A stretch of 64,000 nucleotides of DNA, taken from contig CAWJDY010000003.1 in NCBI GenBank assembly GCA_963841705.1, positions 65,550 to 129,549 of the forward strand, read 5' to 3'. Positions 7,689 through 15,949 of this stretch are shown here, in pieces. The translations under genes and the position numbers were made by a program. This DNA is from VAZQ01 sp963841705 (GTDB lineage Bacteria > Pseudomonadota > Alphaproteobacteria > Rhizobiales > Xanthobacteraceae). Positions within the stretch are counted from its first letter, which is position 1; every line of letters starts with the position of its first letter. The notes beneath the pieces were generated by a model. It did not search any database. It was not told where the DNA came from and saw only the letters and a list, made by a program, of their open reading frames with translations.

Positions 7689-9470
7689 TTACTCCAATCC
7701 GAGTATTGAAACCTTGGCGGTTGTGATTTCGGTTGGCCACAGAATTTCTGTGAGACCTTTTGCAACGGCGATCTTTTGTGTCCCATTGACCGAATAGGTA
7801 ATGACGCCGCCGCCAATCGCGCCACCGAGGTTTTGGCCCCACAATTTGCGCCCGTTTGCTGTGTCAAGCACGTAGAAATTTCCACCCATGTCGCCGAAGA
7901 AAACGATGCCGCCCGCCGTCGGCGTCATGCCGCTTTGAATGGGATAATTCGTCTTTGCTCTCCATCTCCAAGCGCCCGTGTCGGCGTCGACGGCGTACAT
8001 CCAACCCGCCCAGTCAAAAGTCGGGTCCGCCTCACCCCAGGTGTTGAACGGGTTAATCGATGCTTCGCCGGACCACGGCTTGCCCGGCGGTACGGCGGCG
8101 ATTTTCTCGGTCGGCACGAGCGTAACGGTGGTGCACCATTCAACCTCGCCGATGAAAACGAGGTTCAACTGGGGATCGTAAGCGGGACCATTCCACTCGG
8201 CGCCGCCAACCGAGCCGGGACAGAAGTGGATGGGCTTGCCGACCACAAACGGCGCGTTTTCGTTCTCCATCCGGGTGACCGGCAGCCTGTAGAGCAAGGC
8301 ATTGGTGTCGAGATCGAAGCCGTAAAGGTGGCCGTCCTTCGGGGCGACCGACAGAACCTTCTTGCCGCCTGCGGTCTTGATAATGGCTGGAGCGCCAGAA
8401 ACGTCCCAATCGTGCCAGTCCTTCGGAACGATCTTGAAGTGGTGCTTGTAAGCCCCGGTCATCGCGTCGAGGACGACGACCGAGCCGGTATAAAGGTTCG
8501 ACCCTTCACGCACGTCGGTTGCAAAATCAGGCCCGGGGTTCCCGCCCGGGACATACAACAAGCCGGTTTCCGGGTCCAAGCTGTATGAAGTCCAGGTCGC
8601 GCCGCCGGTTACCGGCACGCCTTGCAGCGAGTTGCCCCAAGTCGACGCATTGAGCGGCGAGGCACCCAGCGGTCCGCGCGTCGGATCGCCTTCAGCCTTC
8701 GGCACGAGATAGAACTCCCACACGATCTTTCCGGTCTTGGCGTCAAGCGCATACATGCGCCCCTTCACTCCCTTGATGTCGCCTCCTGCGTTGCCGATGA
8801 AAACCAAGCCGTTCCAGGCGATCGGAGCCGCCGGGGCGCTCTCGCCCTTCTTCGGGTCCCCGATCGCGGTTTCCCAGATGCGTTTGCCGGTCCTGAAATC
8901 GTAGGCGAGGACACGGGCGTCCTGGGTGCCGCGGAAAAGCATGCCGTCCAGATACGCCGCGCCGCGATTGACCTCCTGGGGCGTGGCGGGAACGTAATCC
9001 TCATGGGTGCGCCAGTTCTCGTGGCATGTCGAAGGATCGATCGAGAACATGTCGAACGCGGTCACGAAGATCAGCGCGCCGTTCACCTCCAACAGCCCGG
9101 AATTGAAGCCGGTATATTGCCTCGTATCATAAGTGCAGAGAACTTTGAGCTTGCCGGCATTTGTTCTGTTGATCTGACTTAACTGCGAGAAGCGATCCGA
9201 GGTGAGCGTCTTGTTGTAGCTTGGCCAGTCTACCTCGGTTCCGCCAGGAACGGCCTGCGGCGATGCCGAAGCCGCTGACGGCTGCGCCGCTGCTCCGGCC
9301 TGAGCGACTTCCGTTTCGAGGGTCCCGGCGGGAGCCGACCAATAGCGCATATAATTTATCGCCATCGACGCGATCAGAACCGTCTGGTCCCAAAAAACAT
9401 AGGACAGACTGCCTACTGCAATGCCGCCGACAACGATTGCGCCGAGGAGAGCGCGAAGCCAAAATCTCAT
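7689..9470 (-). CDS. PQQ-dependent alcohol dehydrogenase-type quinoprotein
   Basis: A 593-residue periplasmic quinoprotein. After an N-terminal membrane anchor (residues ~5-30) and an Ala/Pro-rich linker, it shows repeated beta-propeller tryptophan-docking motifs: YDFRTGKRIW, LDAKTGKIVW, VDADTGAWRW and LDTANGRKLW. The active-site region DWHDWDVSGAP carries a D-x-D pair. In this family a second Asp two residues after the catalytic one is associated with lanthanide rather than calcium use. The enzyme should oxidise an alcohol or sugar in the periplasm and pass electrons to cytochrome c or quinone. No PQQ synthesis genes are nearby. The adjacent gene upstream is a decayed cyoD. Confidence 0.85.
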   Translation of the reverse strand: MRFWLRALLGAIVVGGIAVGSLSYVFWDQTVLIASMAINYMRYWSAPAGTLETEVAQAGAAAQPSAASASPQAVPGGTEVDWPSYNKTLTSDRFSQLSQINRTNAGKLKVLCTYDTRQYTGFNSGLLEVNGALIFVTAFDMFSIDPSTCHENWRTHEDYVPATPQEVNRGAAYLDGMLFRGTQDARVLAYDFRTGKRIWETAIGDPKKGESAPAAPIAWNGLVFIGNAGGDIKGVKGRMYALDAKTGKIVWEFYLVPKAEGDPTRGPLGASPLNASTWGNSLQGVPVTGGATWTSYSLDPETGLLYVPGGNPGPDFATDVREGSNLYTGSVVVLDAMTGAYKHHFKIVPKDWHDWDVSGAPAIIKTAGGKKVLSVAPKDGHLYGFDLDTNALLYRLPVTRMENENAPFVVGKPIHFCPGSVGGAEWNGPAYDPQLNLVFIGEVEWCTTVTLVPTEKIAAVPPGKPWSGEASINPFNTWGEADPTFDWAGWMYAVDADTGAWRWRAKTNYPIQSGMTPTAGGIVFFGDMGGNFYVLDTANGRKLWGQNLGGAIGGGVITYSVNGTQKIAVAKGLTEILWPTEITTAKVSILGLE

Positions 9471-9488
9471 CGGTTATCCTCTCTAGCT

Positions 9489-9783
9489 TTACCGCTGCAT
9501 CTGCATCATTTGATGCATCGGCAGCATGTTGTTGCTGAGATGGGCCATGATCCAAAGCGAGCCAGCGATGGATCAGTGTAAAAATCAGCACGTCAAAAGC
9601 GAGCGCCAGCGCATTGTTGGTGTTGTCTGGGGCCGTTGTGAGGTGAGGGAAGAAGACCAGGTGCGCGCCGATCTGTGCGACCGCGAGTGCAACCAGCGTC
9701 GTCGGAATTGCCGGCCCCCAACCCGTTTCATCACGGACTCCTTCGGTGATGGCGTGAAATGTCGAGACTCTAATCCTTTCCAA
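9489..9783 (-). pseudogene. cyoD: cytochrome bo3 quinol oxidase subunit IV remnant (frameshifted)
   Basis: On the minus strand, the segment VAQIGAHLVFFPHLTTAPDN, followed by NTNNALALAFDVLIF, is the second and third membrane region of CyoD. After about position 9562 the frame is lost. The expected continuation GSLWIMAHLSNNMLPMHQ is found in another frame and ends at TAA 9489-9491. One inserted base, or two lost, would account for it. The first membrane helix is also missing and no cyoA, cyoB or cyoC lies nearby, so this is a dead relic of a terminal oxidase operon. Confidence 0.75.
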
Positions 9784-9853
9784 GGGGTTTGGCGAGTTTC
9801 CCTGGTCGGTCGGTCGATGCCGACCTGATACCGGTCAAGGCTTTCCCTCGACG

Positions 9854-11014
9854 CTATTCGGAATCGTCTTTGCAAACATCGAAAACTCGAACCCCTTCGC
9901 TCGGATCCGGAAGCCGCATCACTTCCGGTTCCGCGAGCGTGCGGCGGGCATTGTCGTAGCCGCTCGCCCAGTGCTCATCCATCATTCGTCGGGAAAACAG
10001 GAAGTCCTTGGCGATGCCCTCGTAGCTTCTGGCACGATAGATGAGGTGGACGATATTACAAACTTTCTCGTCCGCTTCCTGCTGCAGCACTTTTGCATAC
10101 TCATTGTTCCGAAATTCATCGGGAAGCTGCTTCAGGAGATTGGCGATTGCGATACGAAGCTTCTGTGCCTCCTTGTATTGATCGGTTGCTGCCCGGGTCC
10201 GGCTTGAATATACGATGTCCTTGTGTCGCACTTCCACCTCGGTGAGATCATGTGGCAACGCCCCGCGGGCGCTCCAAAGGTCGATTTGGAACGCGAGCGT
10301 GTCTTTCCGCGGTTGGCTGTCGAGCACCCATTGCAGTGGAGTGTTGGAAACAAGTCCCCCGTCCCAGTAATACTCCCCGTCCACTTCGGTGGCCGGAAAG
10401 CCGGGAGGCAGCGAACCGCTGGCCATGACATGCTCAGGCCTTATGCGATCGGTGGTGGTGTCGAAATAGGAAAAGTTTCCAGTACCGACATTCACGGCGC
10501 CGACGCTGAAGCGCATCCTTCCTGCATTGATCCGGTCGAAATCCACCAGACGCTCGAGGGTAGCCTTCAGAGGCGCAGTATCATAGTAGCTGGCCTTGTC
10601 CGGTGTGCCCGCGGGCCACAGCGTCGCCGGTGGCACACGCGGAGAAAAAAAATTCGCAGCGCCAAACAGGAGGATATTCACGGCTCTTCCCTGATTGACA
10701 AGGTGATGAACAAACGCATTTCGAAGTTCAATGGATTTGAAATATGGGATGCCTAAAGGCGACGTGCTGACGGTCTCCCAAAATTCGCGAAGTCGATCCA
10801 CGCGCTTGTCAGGGGCATTGCCGGCGATGATTGCTGCATTGATCGCGCCGATTGAGATTCCCGCGACCCAATTCGGATGAAGATCCGCCTCAGCGAGGGC
10901 CTGATATACCCCGGCCTGGTACGAGCCGAGTGCTCCACCTCCCTGGAGTAGCAGGACAATTCGCTCGAATTGCGTCCGTGTGTCTTTCTGGGAGTTGGTT
11001 TGGTATGAGGTCAT
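9854..11014 (-). CDS. patatin-like phospholipase with DUF3734-type C-terminus
   Basis: A 386-residue patatin-family acyl hydrolase. The oxyanion-hole loop LQGGGALGSYQAGV, the nucleophile elbow GISIGAINAA (Ser in GxSxG) and the catalytic Asp in YWDGGLVSNTPL are all present, so the Ser-Asp dyad is intact. The ~150 residues after the catalytic domain (YSSRTRAATDQYKEAQKLR onward) match the helical extension often annotated DUF3734. Family members cleave acyl groups from phospholipids or polyhydroxybutyrate. ATG 11014 is chosen because patatin homology starts soon after; the frame stays open to 11164. No clear ribosome-binding site is seen. Confidence 0.88.
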   Translation of the reverse strand: MTSYQTNSQKDTRTQFERIVLLLQGGGALGSYQAGVYQALAEADLHPNWVAGISIGAINAAIIAGNAPDKRVDRLREFWETVSTSPLGIPYFKSIELRNAFVHHLVNQGRAVNILLFGAANFFSPRVPPATLWPAGTPDKASYYDTAPLKATLERLVDFDRINAGRMRFSVGAVNVGTGNFSYFDTTTDRIRPEHVMASGSLPPGFPATEVDGEYYWDGGLVSNTPLQWVLDSQPRKDTLAFQIDLWSARGALPHDLTEVEVRHKDIVYSSRTRAATDQYKEAQKLRIAIANLLKQLPDEFRNNEYAKVLQQEADEKVCNIVHLIYRARSYEGIAKDFLFSRRMMDEHWASGYDNARRTLAEPEVMRLPDPSEGVRVFDVCKDDSE

Positions 11015-11207
11015 ATTGAACACGTTAGTTTGCCAGCGGTCCTGTTGCAACGGTGTGTTGCAATGACTGTGGTGACGGGGAAAGAGGGTGTCTGCAAAAA
11101 AGCTTGCGCCCTTCCCGCGAGGCGCGACTGTGCCATGATAGAGTGCTTTTCGGTCGTAGCCCAAAGCGGGTCCTTATAAAATCGATTTGCTTGCCGCTGC
11201 CTCAAAG

Positions 11208-11324
11208 TTTCCATTTCTCCAGACGAAGGTCGATAAGCTGACGATCAAGCTGATTCCTCTGAAGGCTGCGGAAGAACAGCACCTCCAGCAACAAATCCAG
11301 AATGTCAAAAACAGGGCGCAGTAA
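11208..11324 (+). pseudogene. C-terminal gene remnant, possibly of a sulfatase
   Basis: A 38-codon frame reading FPFLQTKVDKLTIKLIPLKA and ending in a Gln/Asn-rich helix (NVKNRAQ) before TAA 11322-11324. The F.F..K.DKLTIKL strand resembles the last beta strand of arylsulfatases, but the match is short. It has no start codon or upstream domain and is joined in frame to the next remnant. Confidence 0.3.
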
Positions 11325-11414
11325 TTCTCGCCGGTCGTTTATGAAAACACGCGGGCTCTCGGCCTGACCGTGCCGGTCGGCCGGTTGGTGGCCGCCGACC
11401 AGGTGATCGAATAG
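11325..11414 (+). pseudogene. C-terminal remnant of an ABC-type substrate-binding protein
   Basis: Thirty codons reading TRALGLTVPVGRLVAADQVIE before TAG 11412-11414, the characteristic end of the PF04392-type binding proteins in this window. It directly follows the stop codon of another remnant in the same frame. It is followed by a copy of the 3' repeat but has no intron, so it shows what the site after the stop looks like when empty. Confidence 0.75.
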
Positions 11415-11421
11415 GAATGCG

Positions 11422-11520
11422 GTTTACTGCGGTGCATGAGTCCGGTTCTGGCACGAACGCGAACCGGCACCGTGTCCGCTGTAGCGCCGCTTTCAGAGGA
11501 TCAGCGGAACTAACGCGGAC
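11422..11520 (+). repeat. conserved downstream repeat of ABC binding-protein genes (copy 2)
   Basis: Matches 7374-7472 in the blocks GGTGCATGAGTCCGG, GGCACGAACGCGAA, TGTCCGCT and GGATCAGCGGAACTAACG. It starts eight bases after the stop codon of a binding-protein remnant. Confidence 0.6.
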
Positions 11521-11537
11521 AGGCGCGTGACTGTCGC

Positions 11538-12509
11538 TCACTCCGCCTTGATGTTGGCCGCCCGAATGACCTTGCCCCACTTCTCGGTATCTCCGGCAAT
11601 GAACCTGCCGAAGTCGGCAGGCGTCATCGACTTTGGAACGCTGCCTACTTGGGCGAAGCGCGCCATGATCTTGGGATCGGCGAGGGCCGCATCTATCGCT
11701 TTGTAGAGCTTATCGATGATCTCGACAGGCGTGCTCTTTGGCGCGACTATGCCGTTCCACACACTTGCCTCGTAGCCCGATACAAACTCGCCCATGGTCG
11801 GAACGTCCGGCAGCGCTTGCGAACGTGTCGCACTGGTCACCGCCAGCGCGCGCAACTTGCCCGCCCTCACCTGCTCGATCGTCGTGGGTATGGGACTGAA
11901 CACCAATTGCACGTGTCCGGCGAGCATATCGGGCACGTAACTGTTGCGGTAATGCACTGGAACCAGTCGAGCTCCGGTCATCGTCATGAACATCTCGCCG
12001 GCGAGATGCACCGAGCTCCCAATGCCGGCTGTCACCATATTGATCTTGCCGGGATTGGCCTTGGCATAGATGATGAAGTCGGGCACCGACTTGGCTGGAA
12101 ACGACGGATTGACCACCATGACGAGCGGGGTACGGGCGATGCTTGCGACCGGCGTGGTGTCGCGGATGAAATCGAATTTGAGGTGGTCGTAGAGCGTCGC
12201 ATTGATGGCGTTCGTCGAGGTGGCCATAAGAAGCGTGTAGCCGTCCGGAAGCGCCCTCACCACCGTTTCCGTGGCGAGGTTTGTGCCGGCGCCGGGCTGA
12301 TCTTCGACGAGGAATTGCTGCCCGAGCCGCTCTGACAGCCACGGACTCAGCAGGCGCGCCAGGATGTCGGTAAGGCCGCCGGCAGGGAAGCCGACAATCA
12401 AACGCACCGGCCGCGTCGGATAATCGAGTGCCGCTGCTGTCCACGGCAAAATCGGGAGCGCGGCAGCGCCCGCCGCCAGATGCAGAAGTTTTCGGCGGGG
12501 AAGTTTCAT
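11538..12509 (-). CDS. tripartite tricarboxylate transporter (TctC/Bug) substrate-binding protein
   Basis: A 323-residue periplasmic protein of the TctC/Bug family. Signal: MKLPRRKLLHLAAGAAALP. Signature positions are YPTRPVRLIVGFPAGGLTD, then LVEDQPGAGTNLAT, and a second-lobe segment LAVTSATRSQALPDVPTMGE. These proteins bind carboxylates or related solutes and usually serve a TctA/TctB membrane complex. None is present here, as is common for the large Bug family. GAGG lies ~9 nt before the ATG. Confidence 0.92.
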   Translation of the reverse strand: MKLPRRKLLHLAAGAAALPILPWTAAALDYPTRPVRLIVGFPAGGLTDILARLLSPWLSERLGQQFLVEDQPGAGTNLATETVVRALPDGYTLLMATSTNAINATLYDHLKFDFIRDTTPVASIARTPLVMVVNPSFPAKSVPDFIIYAKANPGKINMVTAGIGSSVHLAGEMFMTMTGARLVPVHYRNSYVPDMLAGHVQLVFSPIPTTIEQVRAGKLRALAVTSATRSQALPDVPTMGEFVSGYEASVWNGIVAPKSTPVEIIDKLYKAIDAALADPKIMARFAQVGSVPKSMTPADFGRFIAGDTEKWGKVIRAANIKAE

Positions 12510-12610
12510 CGTGGCGCCTCACGAGCTTGAAAATCCGCGCTGCGCGAAACGACGGCATGTCCCGCCGGCAGCTGTCAGATTAAAATCATATCGCCGCATC
12601 AATCAACCTC

Positions 12611-12716
12611 GTCCTGAGGAGCGCGCTTGCGCACGTCTCGAAGGACGGCCACAAGCGAGATCGTGCCAGCGGCCATCCTTCGAGACGCGCCGCCGAAGGC
12701 GGCGCTCCTCAGGCTG
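12611..12716. repeat. long imperfect palindrome of the alphaproteobacterial BIME/REP type
   Basis: Arms CCTGAGGAGCGC (12614-12625) and GCGCTCCTCAGG (12702-12713) are exact inverted repeats. Inside them GTCTCGAAGGA and TCCTTCGAGAC form a second pair. This CCTGAGGAGCGC/CGTCTCGAAGGA combination is a common intergenic repeat in Bradyrhizobium-like genomes. It lies between the TctC gene (minus) and the next binding-protein gene (plus) and would fold into a long hairpin in either transcript. Confidence 0.75.
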
Positions 12717-12851
12717 AGGCCCGGAGATCGTTTCCCGCAGCGCTGTCGCACGGCGCGAGACTGGCTCCTTGATTTTACGATGGGAGACATCTGGATCAAC
12801 CGGTCTCACAGTAGGGGCCTGGACCCCAAGTTCCGTGCGGTCCCTAAGGCT

Positions 12852-12922
12852 ATGCGGCGGCTTGTCCGCAGCCGGTGGAAGCCGACATTGGGCGGCTGGA
12901 CCGCAATTCGCGTTTTGACCCC
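12852..12922 (+). repeat. direct repeat flanking a binding-protein gene (left copy)
   Basis: Seventy bases matching 14031-14101 at roughly 80 percent, without gaps by eye. The most conserved stretch runs from GCCGACATT to AATTCGCGTTTTGACCC. The two copies bracket the 13000-13980 gene in the same orientation. Confidence 0.65.
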
Positions 12923-12999
12923 GTCCGGATTCCCTTGACGCAGTGCACAGTGCTTGCCTAAAAACCGCATACCCCAACCTGGGTCGGCGTGTCCCTACC

Positions 13000-13980
13000 A
13001 TGAGACGGCGCGAATTTCTCGGCGTGCTCGGCGGCGCGGCGGCATGGTCAGCCCCGGCGCCCGCACAGCAAGCGCCGTTACCAGTGATCGGATTCCTTAG
13101 CAGCGGTTCGGCTCAAGCATTTAGCCCCCTTGTGGTCGGCTTTCGTGAAGGTCTGAACAATACGGGTTATTCCGAAGGCCGTAACGTGACGATCGAATAT
13201 CGCTATGCGAATGGCGAATACGACCAACTGTTGCCGCTGGCAGCTGATCTCGTTCAACGGCAGGTGGCGGTCATTGTTGCTGGCGGCGGGGCTATTTCAG
13301 CGCTCGTGGCCAAAACAGCGGCGCCAACGACTCCAATCGTCTTTGCGATAGGTGATGATCCAATACAATTCGGCGTTGTCGCCAGTCTTAACCGACCTGG
13401 TGGTAACGTAACTGGTATCGCCTTGTTCATCAGCGAGTTGGCTGCGAAACGGCTTGAATTGCTAAGTGAGATGAGCCCGAGCACGTCATCCGTCGCCTTG
13501 CTTGTGAACCCAAAAAATCCAAATGCTGAGGCCGAGACGAAACAGGCACAGACCGCAGCAGCAGCTGTCGGACGAGAACTTCGCATCCTGAATGCCAGCA
13601 CTGATGAGGAGATCGATGCGGCATTATTGAGCCTCATCAACGACAAAGCGGTAGCCCTTTTAGTCGGTACGGACACATTTTTCTTTAGCCGTCGCGATAA
13701 AATTGTTGCACTCACCAACCGTGATCTCATCCCCACAATCTATTTTGCACGTGAGTTTGCCGATGCTGGCGGTCTGATGAGCTACGGTGCTAACTTTGCA
13801 CGCGAGTGGCGTCAGGTCGGCATCTACACAGGCCGGATACTCAAAGGCGAGAAGCCGGCAAACCTCCCGGTACTGCAGCCAGCAAGTTTTCAGTTCATCA
13901 TCAATCTTAAGACTGCAAACGCACTCGGGATCGGTATCCCAGCGAAGTTGCTTGCGCTTGCCGACGAAGTGATCGAATAA
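13000..13980 (+). CDS. ABC-type substrate-binding protein
   Basis: A complete 326-residue member of the PF04392 family. The leader MRRREFLGVLGGAAAW is a twin-arginine-type signal, cleaved near PAPAQQ. The mature protein starts LPVIGFLSSGSAQAFSPLV, includes GGLMSYGANF, and ends LGIGIPAKLLALADEVIE. ATG 13000 is used because the signal begins there, although the frame is open from 12943. The gene has no transporter partners. It is bracketed by ~70-bp direct repeats and followed by a partial copy of the common 3' repeat (13986-14014). Confidence 0.92.
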   Translation: MRRREFLGVLGGAAAWSAPAPAQQAPLPVIGFLSSGSAQAFSPLVVGFREGLNNTGYSEGRNVTIEYRYANGEYDQLLPLAADLVQRQVAVIVAGGGAISALVAKTAAPTTPIVFAIGDDPIQFGVVASLNRPGGNVTGIALFISELAAKRLELLSEMSPSTSSVALLVNPKNPNAEAETKQAQTAAAAVGRELRILNASTDEEIDAALLSLINDKAVALLVGTDTFFFSRRDKIVALTNRDLIPTIYFAREFADAGGLMSYGANFAREWRQVGIYTGRILKGEKPANLPVLQPASFQFIINLKTANALGIGIPAKLLALADEVIE

Positions 13981-14030
13981 TTTTTGCTGCACTGCACGAG
14001 TCCGGTTGTAGCACACGACGGCCCAAGTCA

Positions 14031-14101
14031 ATGCGGCAGGCATGTCCGCAGGCGGCGGCAGCCGACATTAAGCCGCTGGACGGTAATTCGCGTTTTGACC
14101 C
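14031..14101 (+). repeat. direct repeat flanking a binding-protein gene (right copy)
   Basis: Partner of 12852-12922. It shares the GCCGACATT and AATTCGCGTTTTGACCC blocks. Confidence 0.65.
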
Positions 14102-14142
14102 GAAGCGGGCATTGCGGGCGGGCGCTCGCCCTCCCACGATCG

Positions 14143-15297
14143 TCAGGCCGTGAACAGATAACGCGTTCCCACGTTTGACTGGAACACCTTGCCCGGCATC
14201 TCGCTCCGGATCATGTCGTAGAACGGCTCCCCCACGCAGTGAGCGGGCATGAGGTAGTCGGGGTTGATTTCCTTGAGTGCGGCAATGACCTGCCGAAAGT
14301 AATCATCCGTCAGTGGCGGAAGAAGATGGAAGCCGCCGATCACCGCGTGCACCTTCTGTACGCCTGACGCGACTTGCGCCTGCTTGATCGTGTTGATGAT
14401 TCCGCGGTGGCTGCACGATGTCAGCACCACCAGCCCCTTGCCTTTGAGCAGGAAACTGGTCCCGATCTCATGCTCAAAATCGTCTGGAACGAACGTTCCC
14501 GTGTTCTTCGCCGCCGTTACTTTTTCCGGGAAGCAGCCGAAACCGTCAACGACACCTACCTTTTCTCGCGTGTTGCGAAGCGGCTTTTCGAACCCGCTCT
14601 GCGCGATCTTGCCGGTCGTGAACGCGTGATCGGCGACGATCGCCGGCTGCTCCGCCATCATGAGCAAGAGATCGGCGTCCAGGATCGCCTTCCGATCGAG
14701 CGCGCCGTACTGGCCGCCATTGGAATAGATGCGGGTGCAGAAACAGTCTTCGCCGCCGATGAAGAACGGCAGCCGGGCCTTGAGCTTGCCCGTTGCGGCG
14801 GACAGGAAACCGACCAAGCCGCCGAAATGGTCATAATGGCCGTGGCTGAGCACGAGCGCGTCGAGCTTCTCCGGCGAGATCTTCAAGATCTCCATGTTGT
14901 TGAGCAGCGTGACGGGATTGTATCCGAAATCCACGAGGGTCTGCCGCACCTCCCCGTCACGATGGGACTCGACATGCATCGAAAGCCCCCATTCGCCGAC
15001 GAGCGTCGCACGGGGCGCCCTGTCCGGAACCTCGTTGGGCTGCGCCCGCTCAACGATGAGGCCATCGAGCTTCTGCGTCGCCACGCTGCGGCGGACCATG
15101 ATATCGTCCACGATCGTCACGTTCAGACGGTCGACTTCCGGCACCGGGCCACTCAACGTCTTTGCCTGAGCCATTCGCCCGCTCCCGATGAGAGTGCCGA
15201 CAAGCGCCGCGACGACCCCCGCACCTCCTGCACACAGCAATCCACGTCTCGACGGGCCCGAGGCTGCGGGCGTGCAGTTACAGGCACCAAACAGCAT
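14143..15297 (-). CDS. Tat-exported MBL-fold metallo-hydrolase
   Basis: A 384-residue metallo-beta-lactamase-fold protein. The zinc-binding motif LSHGHYDHFGGL and later metal ligands around SCSHRGIINT and GGFHL are visible. The arrangement resembles the MBL group that includes the enzyme annotated as 7,8-dihydropterin-6-yl-methyl-4-aminobenzene 5'-phosphate synthase. The N-terminus SRRGLLCAGGAGVVAALVG is a twin-arginine signal, so the product is probably periplasmic. ATG 15297 has a GGGAG site; the open frame extends upstream to 15489 through unrelated sequence. The substrate is unknown. Confidence 0.82.
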   Translation of the reverse strand: MLFGACNCTPAASGPSRRGLLCAGGAGVVAALVGTLIGSGRMAQAKTLSGPVPEVDRLNVTIVDDIMVRRSVATQKLDGLIVERAQPNEVPDRAPRATLVGEWGLSMHVESHRDGEVRQTLVDFGYNPVTLLNNMEILKISPEKLDALVLSHGHYDHFGGLVGFLSAATGKLKARLPFFIGGEDCFCTRIYSNGGQYGALDRKAILDADLLLMMAEQPAIVADHAFTTGKIAQSGFEKPLRNTREKVGVVDGFGCFPEKVTAAKNTGTFVPDDFEHEIGTSFLLKGKGLVVLTSCSHRGIINTIKQAQVASGVQKVHAVIGGFHLLPPLTDDYFRQVIAALKEINPDYLMPAHCVGEPFYDMIRSEMPGKVFQSNVGTRYLFTA

Positions 15298-15517
15298 TTG
15301 CGTCTCCCTCGTGTGTTGCGTGGTTTTGGCCCTCGATAAACCCGAGCCGCCGAAGCTCCTCGAACATCGCGACATTCTGCGGAGCATCGCGTGGGGTGGA
15401 GAACAGGCCGCCGATGCGATAGGTCCGTCCCGGCTCTTGCGCGTGCGCACAACGCGGAAGGAGCGGCCACGCAGCCGCCGCGCCGCCAAGAAGCGTGATG
15501 AAGTCGCGCCGTCTCAT
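15278..15517 (-). pseudogene. N-terminal remnant of an ABC-type substrate-binding protein
   Basis: From ATG 15517 the frame reads MRRRDFITLLGGAAAAWPLL, then YRIGGLFSTPRDAPQNVAMF and EELRRLGFIEGQN, which is the leader and first strand-helix unit of a PF04392-type protein. It then breaks off, passes over the ribosome-binding site of the MBL gene, and stops within that gene's signal region. Only about 65 family codons survive. It is a gene head joined to the promoter side of the MBL-fold gene. Confidence 0.75.
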
Positions 15518-15672
15518 GGGAGCAATTCCAGGGATGGGCGACAACAATAGCAGCATTCTTTCGACCGCGACAGCGGCTTCGACTTTCGCGCTTGGCCTCG
15601 ACTTCCGCGCATGGGCACTCAACGTAAGTCTAACAACAGTGGTGCCTCTACCTCAGGGACCCCCACCCCCAG

Positions 15673-15732
15673 CCCCTCCCCACAAGAACTCGGGTATACC
15701 CGAGTTCTTCAATATATCTGGCAGGGGAGGGG
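15673..15732. repeat. palindromic element with perfect 26-bp core
   Basis: The core 15684-15709 is a perfect palindrome (half-site AAGAACTCGGGTA). It is enclosed by CCCCTCCCC (15673-15681) and GGGGAGGGG (15724-15732), which can also pair. The core resembles the hairpin at 48390-48415 (CTCGGGT..ACCCGAG). It lies upstream of the TRAP binding-protein gene. Confidence 0.6.
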
Positions 15733-15949
15733 AGCACACCGCGCATGCTGCACGTTTGTGAGTCAATACCAACGGAACATGCTTCCGTGGCGGCCCCGAA
15801 CATCGATAGATTTGCGGATGGCGGCTCGCTACATTGATCGGGTTGGCGACGCAGGGGCTCGCCGGCTCAGGCCAGCGCAGCAGCGGGGTGTCACGACCGG
15901 GAAGACGCGCGAAGCGGGTTGCAACATCAATCAAGTGAGAGGGAACAGC

